Assembly: GCF_014196635.1 (NCBI RefSeq)
Contig: NZ_JACIEB010000010.1
Span: forward strand, 1 to 64,000
DNA length: 64,000 nt
Source: Sphingobium fontiphilum
GTDB lineage: Bacteria > Pseudomonadota > Alphaproteobacteria > Sphingomonadales > Sphingomonadaceae
Direction: 5' to 3'
The notes beneath the pieces are model-generated. The model was not told the origin of the DNA. It was given only the letters and a program-made list of their open reading frames with translations, and did no database searches. Shown here piece after piece: positions 41,559 to 51,492 of this stretch. Numbering within the stretch: position 1 is the stretch's first letter; each line of letters starts with the position of its first letter. The position numbers were made by a program, and so were the translations under genes.

Positions 41559-42443
41559 TCAGAAGCGGCGCGCCAGCCAGGCGTCGACAATGGGGGTGCC
41601 CGGATAATCGGGGTCGCCCATCAGGCGGTTGATCTGCAAATGGCCGCGCATCCCCTTACCCGCCAACGCGTGCAGCGCGACCGGCGTCCCCGCTTTCCTG
41701 AGGGCGGCGGCCAGTTCCTGCGACTGTTGCCGTCCATCCGCCCGGTCGACATGCAGGATCAGGAAGGACGGCGCATTGGGCGCGCCCGCCTGAAATGTCG
41801 GAGACAGGGCCTTGTGGCGGGCGGGATCGGCGCCGAACGCCTGTTGATAGGTGCGCTTGAGCACTGGCCCGGCCAGGTCGAGTTGCCGCGCCACATCATA
41901 TCCCGCCCCGTCGAGCGCAATCACGCCCCGCACCGCGTCCAACTTCATGCCATGGGCGGCCAGATAGCGGGGATCGGCGCCCACCAGCGCGACCAGATGC
42001 GCCCCGGCGCTGTGCCCCATCAGCACGATGCGTGCCGGATCGACGCCCAGATCGGCCGCCCGACCGCGCAGGAAGGCGATGGCGGCGGCCACGTCCTGCG
42101 CCTGCTGCTCGACCGTGGCGGCGGGCGACAGGCGATAGTTGACCGAAGCGAACGCATAACCCAGCGCGGGATAATGGGCGATCTTCGCGGCCCCGGTGGC
42201 GTTGCCCTTGTCCCCCGCGCGCCAGCCGCCGCCATGGACGAAGATGATGAGCGGCGTCCGGCCCTTTGCGGTGCGCGCGGGCCAGAAATCGACCGCCTGC
42301 AACGGATCGTCGCCATAGGACAATGGGCCTGCCCCGCTCGCGCTTGCCGGCGCCGCCTCCACGCGCCCGCCCGCCATCTGCTCGCCACAGGCCGCCATGG
42401 CGAGCGACAATATGACCGCCGCGCCGATCCAGTGCTTCGCCAT
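41559..42443 (-). CDS. Alpha/beta hydrolase, carboxylesterase/lipase type, lipoprotein signal
   Basis: This 294-residue protein has a signal peptide ending in LSLAMAAC, a probable lipoprotein or disulfide cysteine. It has oxyanion-hole HGGGW, nucleophile GHSAG, and a His near the C-terminus (MRGHLQINR). The pattern is that of the BD-FAE/hormone-sensitive-lipase group. It acts in the periplasm or on the inner face of the outer membrane. I start it at 42443, which has AAGGAG seven bases upstream; ATG 42449 is too close to it. Confidence 0.85.
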   Translation of the reverse strand: MAKHWIGAAVILSLAMAACGEQMAGGRVEAAPASASGAGPLSYGDDPLQAVDFWPARTAKGRTPLIIFVHGGGWRAGDKGNATGAAKIAHYPALGYAFASVNYRLSPAATVEQQAQDVAAAIAFLRGRAADLGVDPARIVLMGHSAGAHLVALVGADPRYLAAHGMKLDAVRGVIALDGAGYDVARQLDLAGPVLKRTYQQAFGADPARHKALSPTFQAGAPNAPSFLILHVDRADGRQQSQELAAALRKAGTPVALHALAGKGMRGHLQINRLMGDPDYPGTPIVDAWLARRF

Positions 42444-42682
42444 CGCCATTCTCCTTATCTTCGCCGTCGCCGCCGGGTTTCCGACAAGCCTTGGGCTGGG
42501 TAAAGACCCAGATTGTGACAAACAGTAACGGGCTCATCGGGTTCCCCCGCCTTGACGGGGCGGTCCCACAGGGGTAACGCGCGCCCCGCACAGGGCGCTG
42601 CGGCGTCCACCCCATCCCACCGGCATGTCGAGTCCCGTCGAAGGGCATGGCCGGTCCGCGCGGCGGGCGGAGGACTGTATCT

Positions 42683-43972
42683 GTGGCAAATGTGACCGTG
42701 ATCGGCGCCCAGTGGGGCGACGAAGGCAAGGGCAAGATCGTCGACTGGCTGTCGGAACGCGCCGACGTCGTCGCCCGCTTTCAGGGCGGGCATAATGCCG
42801 GTCACACGCTGGTCGTGGGCGAAAAGGTCTATAAATTGTCGCTGCTGCCTTCGGGCATCGTGCGCGGCACCTTGTCGGTCATCGGCAATGGCGTGGTGCT
42901 CGACCCCTGGCATTTCCGCGATGAGGTCGCCAAGCTCAAGGGGCAGGGGGTTGAGATCAACCCCGACAACCTCCAGATCGCGGAGACCTGCCCGCTGATC
43001 CTGCCCTTCCACCGCGACCTCGACGGCCTGCGCGAGGATGCGAGCGGCGCGGGCAAGATCGGCACCACGCGGCGCGGCATCGGTCCGGCCTATGAAGACA
43101 AGGTCGGCCGCCGCGCCATCCGGGTTTGCGATCTCGCCCATCTCAACGACCTTGGCCCGCAGATCGACCGGCTGACCGCGCACCATGACGCGCTGCGCGC
43201 CGGTTTCGGCGAAGCGCCGATCGACCGCGCCGCGCTGATCGCGGAGCTGACCGAGATCGCCGATTTCATCCTGCCCTTCGTCAAGCCGGTCTGGCTGACG
43301 CTCAACAAGGCGAAGAGCGAAGGCAAGCGCATCCTGTTCGAAGGGGCGCAGGGCACGCTGCTCGACATCGACCATGGCACCTATCCCTTCGTCACCTCGT
43401 CCAACACGGTCGCGGGCACGGCGGCGAGCGGCACCGGCCTTGGCCCCAATGGCGCGGGCTTCGTGCTGGGCATCGTCAAGGCCTATACCACCCGCGTCGG
43501 CTCCGGGCCGTTCCCGACCGAGCAGGAAAATGATGTGGGTCAGCGTCTGGGCGAGCGGGGCCATGAATTCGGCACCGTCACCGGCCGCAAGCGCCGTTGC
43601 GGCTGGTTCGACGCGGTGCTGGTGCGCCAGTCGGTCGCGGTCTCGGGCGTGACCGGCATCGCGCTCACCAAGCTGGACGTGCTCGATGGCTTTGAAGAGC
43701 TGAAAATCTGTGTCGGTTACCAGATTGGCGACCGGAAATATGATTATCTGCCCGCCCATGCGCAGGACCAGGCCAAGGCGGAACCGATTTACGAAACGAT
43801 CGGCGGCTGGAGCGAAACCACCGCCGGCGCGCGAAGCTGGGCCGATCTGCCCGCGCAGGCGATCAAATATATCCGCCGGATCGAGGAGCTGATCGGTTGC
43901 CCGGTCACGCTGGTGTCGACTTCGCCCGAACGCGACGACACTATCCTGGTGCGCGATCCCTTCGCCGATTGA
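42683..43972 (+). CDS. purA: Adenylosuccinate synthetase
   Basis: This 429-residue protein has P-loop [22 protein letters not shown], the IMP loop [34 protein letters not shown] and the guanine motif TKLDVLDG. It converts IMP and aspartate to adenylosuccinate with GTP. The start is GTG at 42683 with GGAGG nine bases upstream. The gene stands alone, with 239 bp before it holding its promoter and a stretch with palindromic character. Confidence 0.97.
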   Translation: MANVTVIGAQWGDEGKGKIVDWLSERADVVARFQGGHNAGHTLVVGEKVYKLSLLPSGIVRGTLSVIGNGVVLDPWHFRDEVAKLKGQGVEINPDNLQIAETCPLILPFHRDLDGLREDASGAGKIGTTRRGIGPAYEDKVGRRAIRVCDLAHLNDLGPQIDRLTAHHDALRAGFGEAPIDRAALIAELTEIADFILPFVKPVWLTLNKAKSEGKRILFEGAQGTLLDIDHGTYPFVTSSNTVAGTAASGTGLGPNGAGFVLGIVKAYTTRVGSGPFPTEQENDVGQRLGERGHEFGTVTGRKRRCGWFDAVLVRQSVAVSGVTGIALTKLDVLDGFEELKICVGYQIGDRKYDYLPAHAQDQAKAEPIYETIGGWSETTAGARSWADLPAQAIKYIRRIEELIGCPVTLVSTSPERDDTILVRDPFAD

Positions 43973-43989
43973 GCGAGGCGCGGGGCGGC

Positions 43990-44595
43990 CTAGCCGCCCT
44001 GCGTCGCCACCCAGGCGGCGACATCGGCCGCCACCTTGTTGGCGGCGTCGTTAAGCGGCCCGCCGATGCTGGCGGCGTCGACCGCGGCGACCGGCGCGCT
44101 GGCGGTGAAGCGGCGGCGGGCGACAACCGAACCGCCCTGTCCCGACAACATCGCGTCGAAGGTGACGATGGCGCGACGGCTGCCGGCATCAATGCCGAAC
44201 GCCATCAACTCGCCCGACAGCCGCTGGCCCGGCGCGGCCGAATATTGGCCGGGGTCCAGCACCAGCCGGTCGCTGGTCGCGGCGATGGTTTCGCTCAGCA
44301 GCTTCTGGAACAGATGGCGGGGCGTGTCCGCCCATTGCGCATCCTTGACATAGGCGATGCCGGTCGCGCTGATCTTCACCGGCACCCGCACCGTATCCAG
44401 CACGCGCGGCGCTTCGGGATCGGCGACGATCAGGGTCGCCCCCTGCCCGCCCTTCCTTTCCGTGCCCGGCGCGACCTTCTGCGCGGCGTCGAGCGAGAGA
44501 AGCTGGGGCGGCGCCTTGCCGCCCAGCGAGACGCAGCCGGGCAGGGCCAGCAGCGCGGCGATCGCGATCCATGTCGTCCGGGCCATCGGGATCAT
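43990..44595 (-). CDS. ABC-type transport auxiliary lipoprotein (PqiC/MlaB-neighbour type)
   Basis: This 201-residue lipoprotein has a signal peptide and lipobox LALPGC (Cys21), then a LIVADPEAPRVLDTVRVPV strand and the family core WADTPRHLFQKLLSETIAA. Such proteins pair with MCE transporters and help hold the periplasmic bridge at the outer membrane. It is the fourth gene of the mla-type operon, 5 bp after mlaD. ATG 44586 is an alternative start. Confidence 0.88.
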   Translation of the reverse strand: MIPMARTTWIAIAALLALPGCVSLGGKAPPQLLSLDAAQKVAPGTERKGGQGATLIVADPEAPRVLDTVRVPVKISATGIAYVKDAQWADTPRHLFQKLLSETIAATSDRLVLDPGQYSAAPGQRLSGELMAFGIDAGSRRAIVTFDAMLSGQGGSVVARRRFTASAPVAAVDAASIGGPLNDAANKVAADVAAWVATQGG

Positions 44596-44600
44596 CCCCC

Positions 44601-45563
44601 TCATTCCTTGTAATCGGGCAATTTGGGCGCGCTGAGCAGCGATCCGGCGCCCTGTTGGTCGAGTTTTTCGGCGACGCCGCGGAAGGAGCGGCTCATTTCG
44701 CGCAGGTCGCGGACAAGCTGGCTGACTTCGGGCATGGTCTGCTGGCTGAAGGTGCGGACGCCCGGCTGCGCTTCGGCGATGGTCTTGTCCAGCGTGTCGA
44801 TGCTGCGCGTCGCGGCCTGCACCGATTTGCGCAGGTCGGCCATCAGTGGTCGACCTTCCTCGTTCAGCATCGCGTCGGTGGTCGCGGCCAGCTTGCCTAT
44901 CTGTTCGACGGCGACGCCGGTGCGCTGCACGGCGACGCGCGCTTCGGCCAGCGTGGCGGCGATTTCGGGGCTGCGGTCGGACAGGGCGCCCGAAATGCGC
45001 TCCACATTGTTGAGGATAGCGGCGAAGCTCTGCTGATTTTCGTCGTTCAGCAATTCGGTCAGGCGCTCCGTCAGGGTCGAAAGCCGCTCCAGCAATTGCG
45101 GCGCGTTGTTCAGCAATTCGCCCAGCGCGCCCGGCTTGGTCGGGATCACCGGCACGCCGTCGGGGCAAGCGGCCCTGGGGTTGTCCGCCGGGCAACGGAT
45201 CGGCGGCGCGCCCTTGACCGCGCCGTCCAGCACGATTTCGCTGACGCCCGTAAAGCCGACGCCCGCGATGGTGGCGGTGGTGCCCTGCAGGATCGGCGTG
45301 CCGTCCTTCACCGAAATGCGCACCTTCACGAAACTGGGATCGCGCTTCCACAGTTCGATCGCCTTCACCTGCCCGGAAGGGACGCCCGCATAATTGACGC
45401 TGGACCCCTTGGCCAGGCCATTGACCGACTGTTTGAAGAAGATGTCATATTCGCTGTCCTGTCCGTCGGACAGGCGGGAGAACCAGAAGGCCGCGATCAT
45501 CACGGCCGCCAGCAGCAACAGCACGACGCTGCCCACAAGCACATGGTTGGACCGGGTTTCCAT
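44601..45563 (-). CDS. mlaD: MCE-domain protein MlaD
   Basis: In this 320-residue protein, one N-terminal transmembrane helix (VLVGSVVLLLLAAVMIAAFW) is followed by an MCE domain (about 35-115) with SSVNYAGVPSGQVKAIEL. A long helical C-terminal region (150-310) could form the hydrophobic channel or barrel. It forms the periplasmic hexamer that carries lipids between the MlaE permease and the outer membrane. A short Cys-containing insert (IRCPADNPRAACPDG) follows the MCE domain. It lies 3 bp after mlaF. Confidence 0.93.
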   Translation of the reverse strand: METRSNHVLVGSVVLLLLAAVMIAAFWFSRLSDGQDSEYDIFFKQSVNGLAKGSSVNYAGVPSGQVKAIELWKRDPSFVKVRISVKDGTPILQGTTATIAGVGFTGVSEIVLDGAVKGAPPIRCPADNPRAACPDGVPVIPTKPGALGELLNNAPQLLERLSTLTERLTELLNDENQQSFAAILNNVERISGALSDRSPEIAATLAEARVAVQRTGVAVEQIGKLAATTDAMLNEEGRPLMADLRKSVQAATRSIDTLDKTIAEAQPGVRTFSQQTMPEVSQLVRDLREMSRSFRGVAEKLDQQGAGSLLSAPKLPDYKE

Positions 45564-45566
45564 ATC

Positions 45567-46412
45567 CTATCGCCTTCCGTCCGTCGCCTTGTTTGCCGCC
45601 GCCGTTGCGGCGCGCCCGCGCGGGCCGTTGAAATATTCCTGAATCCAGGGGTGATCCGTCGCCAGCAATTCCTCGATCGTGCCCACCGCGATCACCTTCC
45701 TGTCCGCCAGCACCGCCACCCGGTCGCAAATCGAATAGAGCGTGTCGAGATCGTGCGTGATGAGAAAAACGGTCAGGCCCAGCGTCTGTTGCAGCTTGCG
45801 GGTCTGTTCGTCAAAGGCCGCCGCGCCGATCGGGTCCAGCCCAGCCGTCGGTTCGTCGAGGAACAGCAGGTCGGGATCGAGCGCCAGCGCGCGCGCAAGG
45901 CCTGCGCGCTTCTTCATGCCGCCCGACAGTTCCGACGGAAATTTGGGGCCGGCCTCGGCAGGCAGGCCGGTCATGCGGATCTTGTACGCGGCGATCTCGT
46001 CGCGCAATGTCGCGCCGATATTGGGGTAATATTCGCGGATCGGCACTTCGATATTTTCAGCCACGGTCAGCGTCGAAAACAGCGCCCCGCCCTGAAACAG
46101 CACGCCCCACCGCTTGCGGATGGCCAGCGCCTCGTCATCCAGCCGCCCGATCATCGGTTCGCCGAAAACGGTGATCTCGCCCGCCTCCGGCGTCTGCAAC
46201 CCGATGATCGAGCGCATCAGCACCGACTTGCCCGTGCCCGACCCGCCGACCACGCCCAGTATCTCGCCCCGGCGCACGTCGAGGTCCAGGCCGTCATGCA
46301 CGACCTGCTGGCCAAAGGCGTTGCGGACGCCGCGCACCGAAATGGCGATGTCGTCATGCGCGATGGCCTCCTCGATCCGGCGCTCCTCCGCGCTGCGCTG
46401 TTCCTCCACCAT
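45567..46412 (-). CDS. mlaF: Lipid ABC transporter ATPase MlaF
   Basis: This 281-residue ATPase has Walker A GGSGTGKSVL, signature ELSGGMKKRAGLARAL (Mla/MCE type), Walker B LLFLDEPTAGLDP and the switch His in LITHDLDTL. It starts at ATG 46412, overlapping the last base of the permease stop codon. The open frame further upstream is antisense-like and not included. It energises phospholipid transport by the MlaE-MlaD complex. Confidence 0.95.
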   Translation of the reverse strand: MVEEQRSAEERRIEEAIAHDDIAISVRGVRNAFGQQVVHDGLDLDVRRGEILGVVGGSGTGKSVLMRSIIGLQTPEAGEITVFGEPMIGRLDDEALAIRKRWGVLFQGGALFSTLTVAENIEVPIREYYPNIGATLRDEIAAYKIRMTGLPAEAGPKFPSELSGGMKKRAGLARALALDPDLLFLDEPTAGLDPIGAAAFDEQTRKLQQTLGLTVFLITHDLDTLYSICDRVAVLADRKVIAVGTIEELLATDHPWIQEYFNGPRGRAATAAANKATDGRR

Positions 46413-47521
46413 CAGTTCCACCCGATCCAGGTGAAGAACACCGCGAAGAAGGCATCTAGCACGATGACGAGGAAGATCGCCTGCACCACCGCCGCCGTGG
46501 TGCGTGCGCCCACTTCCTCGGCATTGGCCTTCACCTGCATCCCCTGAAAACAGCCAGCGATGGCGATGATGAGGCCGAAGACCGGCGCCTTGATCAGGCC
46601 GACCCAAAGGTCGGTGATCGGCACCACCTCGCGCAACCGCTGGATGAAGGTGACCGGCGGAATTTCCAGCAGCACCGCGCACAGAAAGCCGCCGCCGATG
46701 ATCGAGATGATCGACGCATAGAAGCCGAGCAGCGGCATCATCAGCACGACGGCGATGGTGCGCGGCAGCACCAGCGCCTCCATCGGCGACACGCCGATGG
46801 TGCGCATGGCGTCGATTTCCTCGGTCAGCTTCATCGTGCCCAGTTGCGCGGCGAAAGCGGAACCGGATCGCCCGGCGACCATGATCGCGGTCATCAGCAC
46901 GCCCAGTTCGCGGAAGGTGAGGCGCCCGACCAGATTGATGGTCAGCACCTCCATGCCGAACTGCTTCAACTGCACCGAACCCTGCTGGGCGATGACGATG
47001 CCGATCAGGAAACTCATCAGGCCGATGATGCCCAGCGCCGATACGCCCACCACTTCGAACCGCTGGATGATGGCGTTCCAGCGCAGACGGCGGGGGTTGC
47101 GGACCAATTGCCAGCTGGCGACCAGCGTGGCCCCGAAAAAGCCGATCAGGCCGATCATGGTCGCGCCGGCAGTGATCGTCGCCTCGCCGATCTGCCCGAC
47201 GACCCGGCGGATGGGGGTTGCCGATTCCGGGCGAATGGGAACGGGTTCCTCGAACTTGCCCACTTCGTCGATCAGGCGGCGGGCGTCATCGCTGGCGCCG
47301 GTGATCGCGCAGCCCAGACGGCGGGCGGTGCGGTATATGGTCCAGGCGCCGATAGTGTCGACATGGTCGATATCGGTCAGGTCGATGGCCGCCACCGGCC
47401 CCGCGATCCGGTCCAGCCGATCGGGCAGGTCGCCAAGGCAGGCGACGGCCACGCTGCCCGACAACCGCACCACCGCGCCGTCGTCGCCCGTTTCTTCGAT
47501 GATCTGGGCCGATTTCAACAT
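46412..47521 (-). CDS. mlaE: MlaE permease with fused N-terminal STAS domain
   Basis: In this 369-residue protein, residues 1-95 form a STAS/MlaB-like domain (VVRLSGSVAVACL, IDLTDIDHVDTIGAWTI). The MlaE permease with about five helices follows, with its motif MVAGRSGSAFAAQLGTMKLTEEIDAM. In E. coli the STAS component MlaB is a separate protein; the fusion here makes the complex self-contained. It is first in the operon mlaE-F-D-lipoprotein. The promoter should lie in the 99 bp before 47620, shared with a divergent HAD gene. Confidence 0.93.
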   Translation of the reverse strand: MLKSAQIIEETGDDGAVVRLSGSVAVACLGDLPDRLDRIAGPVAAIDLTDIDHVDTIGAWTIYRTARRLGCAITGASDDARRLIDEVGKFEEPVPIRPESATPIRRVVGQIGEATITAGATMIGLIGFFGATLVASWQLVRNPRRLRWNAIIQRFEVVGVSALGIIGLMSFLIGIVIAQQGSVQLKQFGMEVLTINLVGRLTFRELGVLMTAIMVAGRSGSAFAAQLGTMKLTEEIDAMRTIGVSPMEALVLPRTIAVVLMMPLLGFYASIISIIGGGFLCAVLLEIPPVTFIQRLREVVPITDLWVGLIKAPVFGLIIAIAGCFQGMQVKANAEEVGARTTAAVVQAIFLVIVLDAFFAVFFTWIGWN

Positions 47522-47620
47522 TCAGGGGTTTTACTGGTCCAATATCGGTTGCGCGGCAAGCCGAAACGGCCCATCGGCCCACCCTAACGTCTCAGCCCTG
47601 CCAAAAGTTTCGGGATCGGC

Positions 47621-48298
47621 ATGATGCACAAACTGGCCATTTACGACATGGACCGCACGATAACGGTCAGCGGCACCTATACCGGGTTCCTGATTCACGT
47701 CGCCGCGCGCATGGCGCCCTGGCGACTGATATTGCTGCCGTTGGTCGCGATGATGATGCTGGCCTATGTGCTCAAGATCATCACGCGCCAGCGGCTGAAG
47801 GAAATCAACCAGGGGCTGATGATCGGCTGGCATGTCGAACGCGCGCGGTTGATGCCGCATGTCGAAAGCTATGCCGACAAGGTGATGGCGACCAATGTGC
47901 GCCCGGGCGCGCTGGAACAGGTCGCGCGCGACCGCGCCGACGGGCGGGTGCTGGTGCTCGCCACCGCATCCTATCGCCTCTATGTCGAACCGATCGCGGC
48001 GCGGCTGGGCTTTGACTTCGTGATCGCCACCGATCATCTCAGCCAGGATCTGCGCTATGTCCGCGCGAAGATCGCGGGCGAAAATTGCTATGACACCGGC
48101 AAGCTGCGGATGATCAAGGCGTGGATGGCGGCCGAAGCGATTGACCGGTCGATGGCGCATATCCGCGCCTATTCCGACCATGTGTCGGATGCGCCGATGC
48201 TGGATTATGCCGATGTGGCGATCGCCGCCAATCCCCATAAGCCGCTGGCGCGGCTGGCGGCCGAGAGGGGATGGCGCCGGGTCGACTGGCCGGGATGA
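47621..48298 (+). CDS. HAD-IB family phosphatase (SerB-like)
   Basis: In this 225-residue protein, motif I is AIYDMDRTITVSGTY (Asp9/Asp11). The hydrophobic segment LILLPLVAMMMLAYVLKI (about 36-53) forms a cap helix or membrane contact. Motif II is VLATASYRLYVEP and motif IV YSDHVSDAPML. It resembles the HAD-IB subgroup that includes phosphoserine and lyso-phospholipid-related phosphatases. It is divergent from the mlaE operon, so a lipid-phosphate substrate is possible but not shown. Confidence 0.85.
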   Translation: MMHKLAIYDMDRTITVSGTYTGFLIHVAARMAPWRLILLPLVAMMMLAYVLKIITRQRLKEINQGLMIGWHVERARLMPHVESYADKVMATNVRPGALEQVARDRADGRVLVLATASYRLYVEPIAARLGFDFVIATDHLSQDLRYVRAKIAGENCYDTGKLRMIKAWMAAEAIDRSMAHIRAYSDHVSDAPMLDYADVAIAANPHKPLARLAAERGWRRVDWPG

Positions 48299-48311
48299 CC
48301 CCGGGCGGGCT

Positions 48312-49643
48312 TCAGCCCTTGCGGTCGTCCTCCACCATGTCGGAAGCCAGCTCCAGTCCCGCGCGGCCATGGGCGGGCGTGTGGGCGGGCGCCCTGGGAT
48401 GGGGCACATATTCGGATTCCTCGACCTCCAGCATCCCTTCCCATTTGGTGATGACCGACGTGGCGATGGCGTTGCCCAGCACGTTGGTGGCGGTGCGGCC
48501 CATGTCCATGAAATGGTCGACCGCCAGGATGAACGCCACGCCCTCGACCGGCAGGTCGAACTGGCCCAGCGTCGCGGCGACCACGACCAGCGACGCGCGC
48601 GGAACGGCGGCGATGCCCTTGCTGGTTACCATCAGCACCAGCAATATGGTGATCTGCGTCGCGATCGGCAGGTCGATGCCATAGGCCTGGGCAATGAAGA
48701 TGGTGGCGAAGGTCGCATACATCATCGACCCGTCGAGGTTGAAGCTGTAGCCGAGCGGCAGTACGAAACTGTAGATGCGGCGCGGCACGCCGAACCGGTC
48801 GAGCTGTTCCAGCATCTTGGGGTAGGCCGCTTCCGACGACGCGGTCGAGAAGGCGATCAGCAGCGGTTCGCGCACATAGCGCACCAGCTTGAACATCCGC
48901 TTGCCCAGGAAGATCGAACCGGCGCCGACCAGCAGCAGCCACAGGACCAGCAGCGACAGGTAGAATTCGCCGACCAGCTCGCCAAAGGTGACCAGCACGC
49001 CCAGCCCCTGCGTCGTGATGACCGAAGCCAGCGCGCCGAACACGGCGAAGGGCGCGACGCGCATCACATAGCCCGTCACCTGCAGCATCAGTTCGACCAT
49101 CGCTTCGATCACGACGACGACCGGCTTGCCCTTCTCGCCGATGGCGGTCAGCGCGACGCCGACGAACAGCGAGAAGACGACGATCTGGAGGATCGAATTT
49201 TCCGCCATCGCCCCCACCATGGACGTGGGGAAGACGTGCAGGATGAAGTCGCGGAAATTGAGCGCTTCGGTGTTGACCCCTGCGTCCGCGCCGCTGCGGA
49301 CCAGGTTCAGCCCTTCGCCCGGCGCGAAGAAATTGACGAAGACGAGGCCCAGCGACAGCGAAATCAGGCTGGCGATGATGAACCAGGCCAACGCGCGGCC
49401 GCCGATGCGGCCCAGCGCGGCGCTGTCGCCCATATGGGCGATGCCGGCCACCAGCGTCGAAAAGACCAGCGGCGCGATGATCATCTTGATAAGGTGCAGG
49501 AAGATGTCCGCCAGCAGATGGAAATAACCGGCCACCTGTTTGGCCAGTTGTTCATCGCCGCCCGTCCAGACATTGGCCGCGAACCCCGCAATCACCCCCA
49601 GGATCATGCCCGTCAGGATGAAGGCCGTCAGTCTGTTCCGCAT
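48312..49643 (-). CDS. Dicarboxylate/amino acid:cation symporter (DctA/GltP family)
   Basis: This 443-residue protein has eight transmembrane helices and the re-entrant Ser-rich hairpin AFSTASSEAAYP. The motif SFNLDGSMMYATFATIFIAQ and a final MDMGRTATNVLGNAIAT helix are hallmarks of this family. It imports C4-dicarboxylates or acidic/neutral amino acids with cations. Its C-terminus ends in an unusual tail rich in Pro, His and Ala. It is a single gene. Confidence 0.92.
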   Translation of the reverse strand: MRNRLTAFILTGMILGVIAGFAANVWTGGDEQLAKQVAGYFHLLADIFLHLIKMIIAPLVFSTLVAGIAHMGDSAALGRIGGRALAWFIIASLISLSLGLVFVNFFAPGEGLNLVRSGADAGVNTEALNFRDFILHVFPTSMVGAMAENSILQIVVFSLFVGVALTAIGEKGKPVVVVIEAMVELMLQVTGYVMRVAPFAVFGALASVITTQGLGVLVTFGELVGEFYLSLLVLWLLLVGAGSIFLGKRMFKLVRYVREPLLIAFSTASSEAAYPKMLEQLDRFGVPRRIYSFVLPLGYSFNLDGSMMYATFATIFIAQAYGIDLPIATQITILLVLMVTSKGIAAVPRASLVVVAATLGQFDLPVEGVAFILAVDHFMDMGRTATNVLGNAIATSVITKWEGMLEVEESEYVPHPRAPAHTPAHGRAGLELASDMVEDDRKG

Positions 49644-49820
49644 TGCATTCCTCTAGGCTGAGCGACCCGCGCCGCATTGTCTATCGGGTCTTCGTCCGGT
49701 GACGTTCCCTATCAGGCGGCAGCGCGGCCCGCAATGCGGCGCGCCGTCCCCCTTATCCCCGTCTAACGAACCAGCGCCGACATTCCGCCGCGCCCGTTCC
49801 AGCCATTATGGACCGATGCG

Positions 49821-50396
49821 TCAGGGATAGAGCATCCCTTCGGCCCAGCCGTCGCCGTCGCGGTCGAAGACGCGGCGTTCATGCAGCCGATGTTCGCGGT
49901 CCTGCCAGAATTCGATGTGGCGGGGGACAAGGCGCAGGCCCGACCAGTGCGGCGGACGCGGCACCGGGCCGTCGGCGAAGCGGCGGTTGACCTCTTCATA
50001 ACGGGCCATGAAGACCTCGCGCGAGGCCAGCGGACGCGACTGGTCCGAAGCCCAGGCGCCCAGTTGCGAATCGCGGCTGCGCGTCGCGAAATAGGCGTCG
50101 GCCGTGGCCGCGTCGACCGGCTCCACCGGCCCTTCGATGCGGATCTGGCGGCGCAGCGATTTCCAGTGGAACAGCAGCGCCGCGTTGGGGTTGGCCAGCA
50201 GTTCGGCGGCCTTTCGCCCCTCGAAATTGGTGTAGAAGATGAAACCGTCCGGCCCGTGCCCTTTCAGCAGCACCATCCGCACCGACGGGCGGCCCTGCGC
50301 GTCGGCGGTGGCCAGCGCCATGGCGTTGCTGTCGTTGATTTCACTCTGGCGGGCCTCGCCATACCAGTCGTCGAACAGGGAAAAGGGATCGGTCAT
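49821..50396 (-). CDS. pdxH: Pyridoxamine 5'-phosphate oxidase
   Basis: This 191-residue split-barrel FMN enzyme has AMALATADAQGRPSVRMVLLKG, FIFYTNFEGRKAAEL, SRDSQLGAWASDQS and the C-terminal signature RLVPRHIEFWQDREHRLHER. It oxidises pyridoxine or pyridoxamine phosphate to PLP. The standard family N-terminal extension is short. It is divergent from the DnaJ-like gene. Confidence 0.96.
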   Translation of the reverse strand: MTDPFSLFDDWYGEARQSEINDSNAMALATADAQGRPSVRMVLLKGHGPDGFIFYTNFEGRKAAELLANPNAALLFHWKSLRRQIRIEGPVEPVDAATADAYFATRSRDSQLGAWASDQSRPLASREVFMARYEEVNRRFADGPVPRPPHWSGLRLVPRHIEFWQDREHRLHERRVFDRDGDGWAEGMLYP

Positions 50397-50530
50397 GGCC
50401 GCAGCTTCTAGGCGCGGCGCGCGCGCCTGTCGATAAGGGGCAGCCGCAACTTGAACCCGCCCGCCGCTTTCGCCACATAGGGACGCACATGTTTCAACCC
50501 CGCCCCATCATCGAAGGCAGCAGAGCATAG

Positions 50531-51478
50531 ATGGCCGATCCCTATTCCGTGCTGGGCGTCGCCCGAACCGCGAGCGAGGCCGAGATCAAGTCCGCCTATC
50601 GCAAACTCGCCAAGCAATATCATCCCGACCGCAACACCGACAATCCGCAGGCGGCGGAGAAGTTCGCGCAGGCGACCAACGCCTATGACCTGCTGTCCGA
50701 CAAGGACAAAAGGGCGCAGTTCGACCGTGGCGAGATTGACGGCGAGGGCAATCCCGCCGCGCCCTTCGGCTTTGGCGGGGGCGGCGGCTTTCGCGGGCAT
50801 CCCGGCGGCGCGGCGGGCGGACGCGCAGGCGGCTTCGAATTCAGCGGGGATGGCGCCGATTTCGGCGACATTTTCGAGGGGTTGTTCGGCGCGGGCGGGC
50901 GTCGTGCCGGTGGCGGCGGCGGTGGTTTTGGCGGTTTCGGGCGGCAGGCCCCGCCCCCGCGCGGTGCCAATGTCGCCTATCGGCTGGCGGTATCCTTCAT
51001 CGACGCCGCGACGCTCGCGCCCCAGCGCATCACGCTTCAGGATGGTAAGACCATCGACCTCAAACTGCCCAACGGCGTCGAAAGCGGCACGCAGATGCGC
51101 CTGTCGGGCAAGGGGCAGGCCGGGCCGGGCGGCGCGGGCGACGCCATCGTGACGATCGAGGTGAAGGGCCATGCCTTCTTCACCCGCGACGGCGACAATG
51201 TGCTGCTCGACCTGCCGATCACGCTGGACGAGGCGGTGAAGGGCGGCAAGGTCAAGGTGCCGACCGTCGACGGGCCGGTGATGCTGGGCATCCCGGCGGG
51301 CGCGCAGTCGGGCAAGACGCTGCGCCTGCGCGGCAAGGGCTTTACGGGCAAGGACGGGCAGCGCGGCGACCAGTTGGTCACCTTGCAGATCGACGTGCCC
51401 GCCGATGATCCCGCCATTCGCGCGCTGGTCGAAAGCTGGCAGGACAAACGGCCGGTTCGCGCCCATCTGGGCGTCTGA
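50531..51478 (+). CDS. DnaJ-family co-chaperone, CbpA-like (type II)
   Basis: This 315-residue protein has a J domain at residues 3-70 with the HPD tripeptide in YHPDRNT, a Gly/Phe-rich linker (about 75-145), and two C-terminal beta-sandwich substrate domains (LPNGVESGTQMRLSGKG, VDGPVMLGIPAGAQSGKTLR). The zinc-finger of DnaJ is absent. It should stimulate DnaK-type ATPases. Next downstream are yihY and fabI on the same strand, 14 bp away. Confidence 0.9.
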   Translation: MADPYSVLGVARTASEAEIKSAYRKLAKQYHPDRNTDNPQAAEKFAQATNAYDLLSDKDKRAQFDRGEIDGEGNPAAPFGFGGGGGFRGHPGGAAGGRAGGFEFSGDGADFGDIFEGLFGAGGRRAGGGGGGFGGFGRQAPPPRGANVAYRLAVSFIDAATLAPQRITLQDGKTIDLKLPNGVESGTQMRLSGKGQAGPGGAGDAIVTIEVKGHAFFTRDGDNVLLDLPITLDEAVKGGKVKVPTVDGPVMLGIPAGAQSGKTLRLRGKGFTGKDGQRGDQLVTLQIDVPADDPAIRALVESWQDKRPVRAHLGV

Positions 51479-51492
51479 GGCGTTTGCGGCGG

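Noticed and set aside
39683..41590. 635-codon minus-strand frame opposite the ATM1-type exporter
   Set aside because: Antisense shadow; the plus strand carries all ABC motifs.
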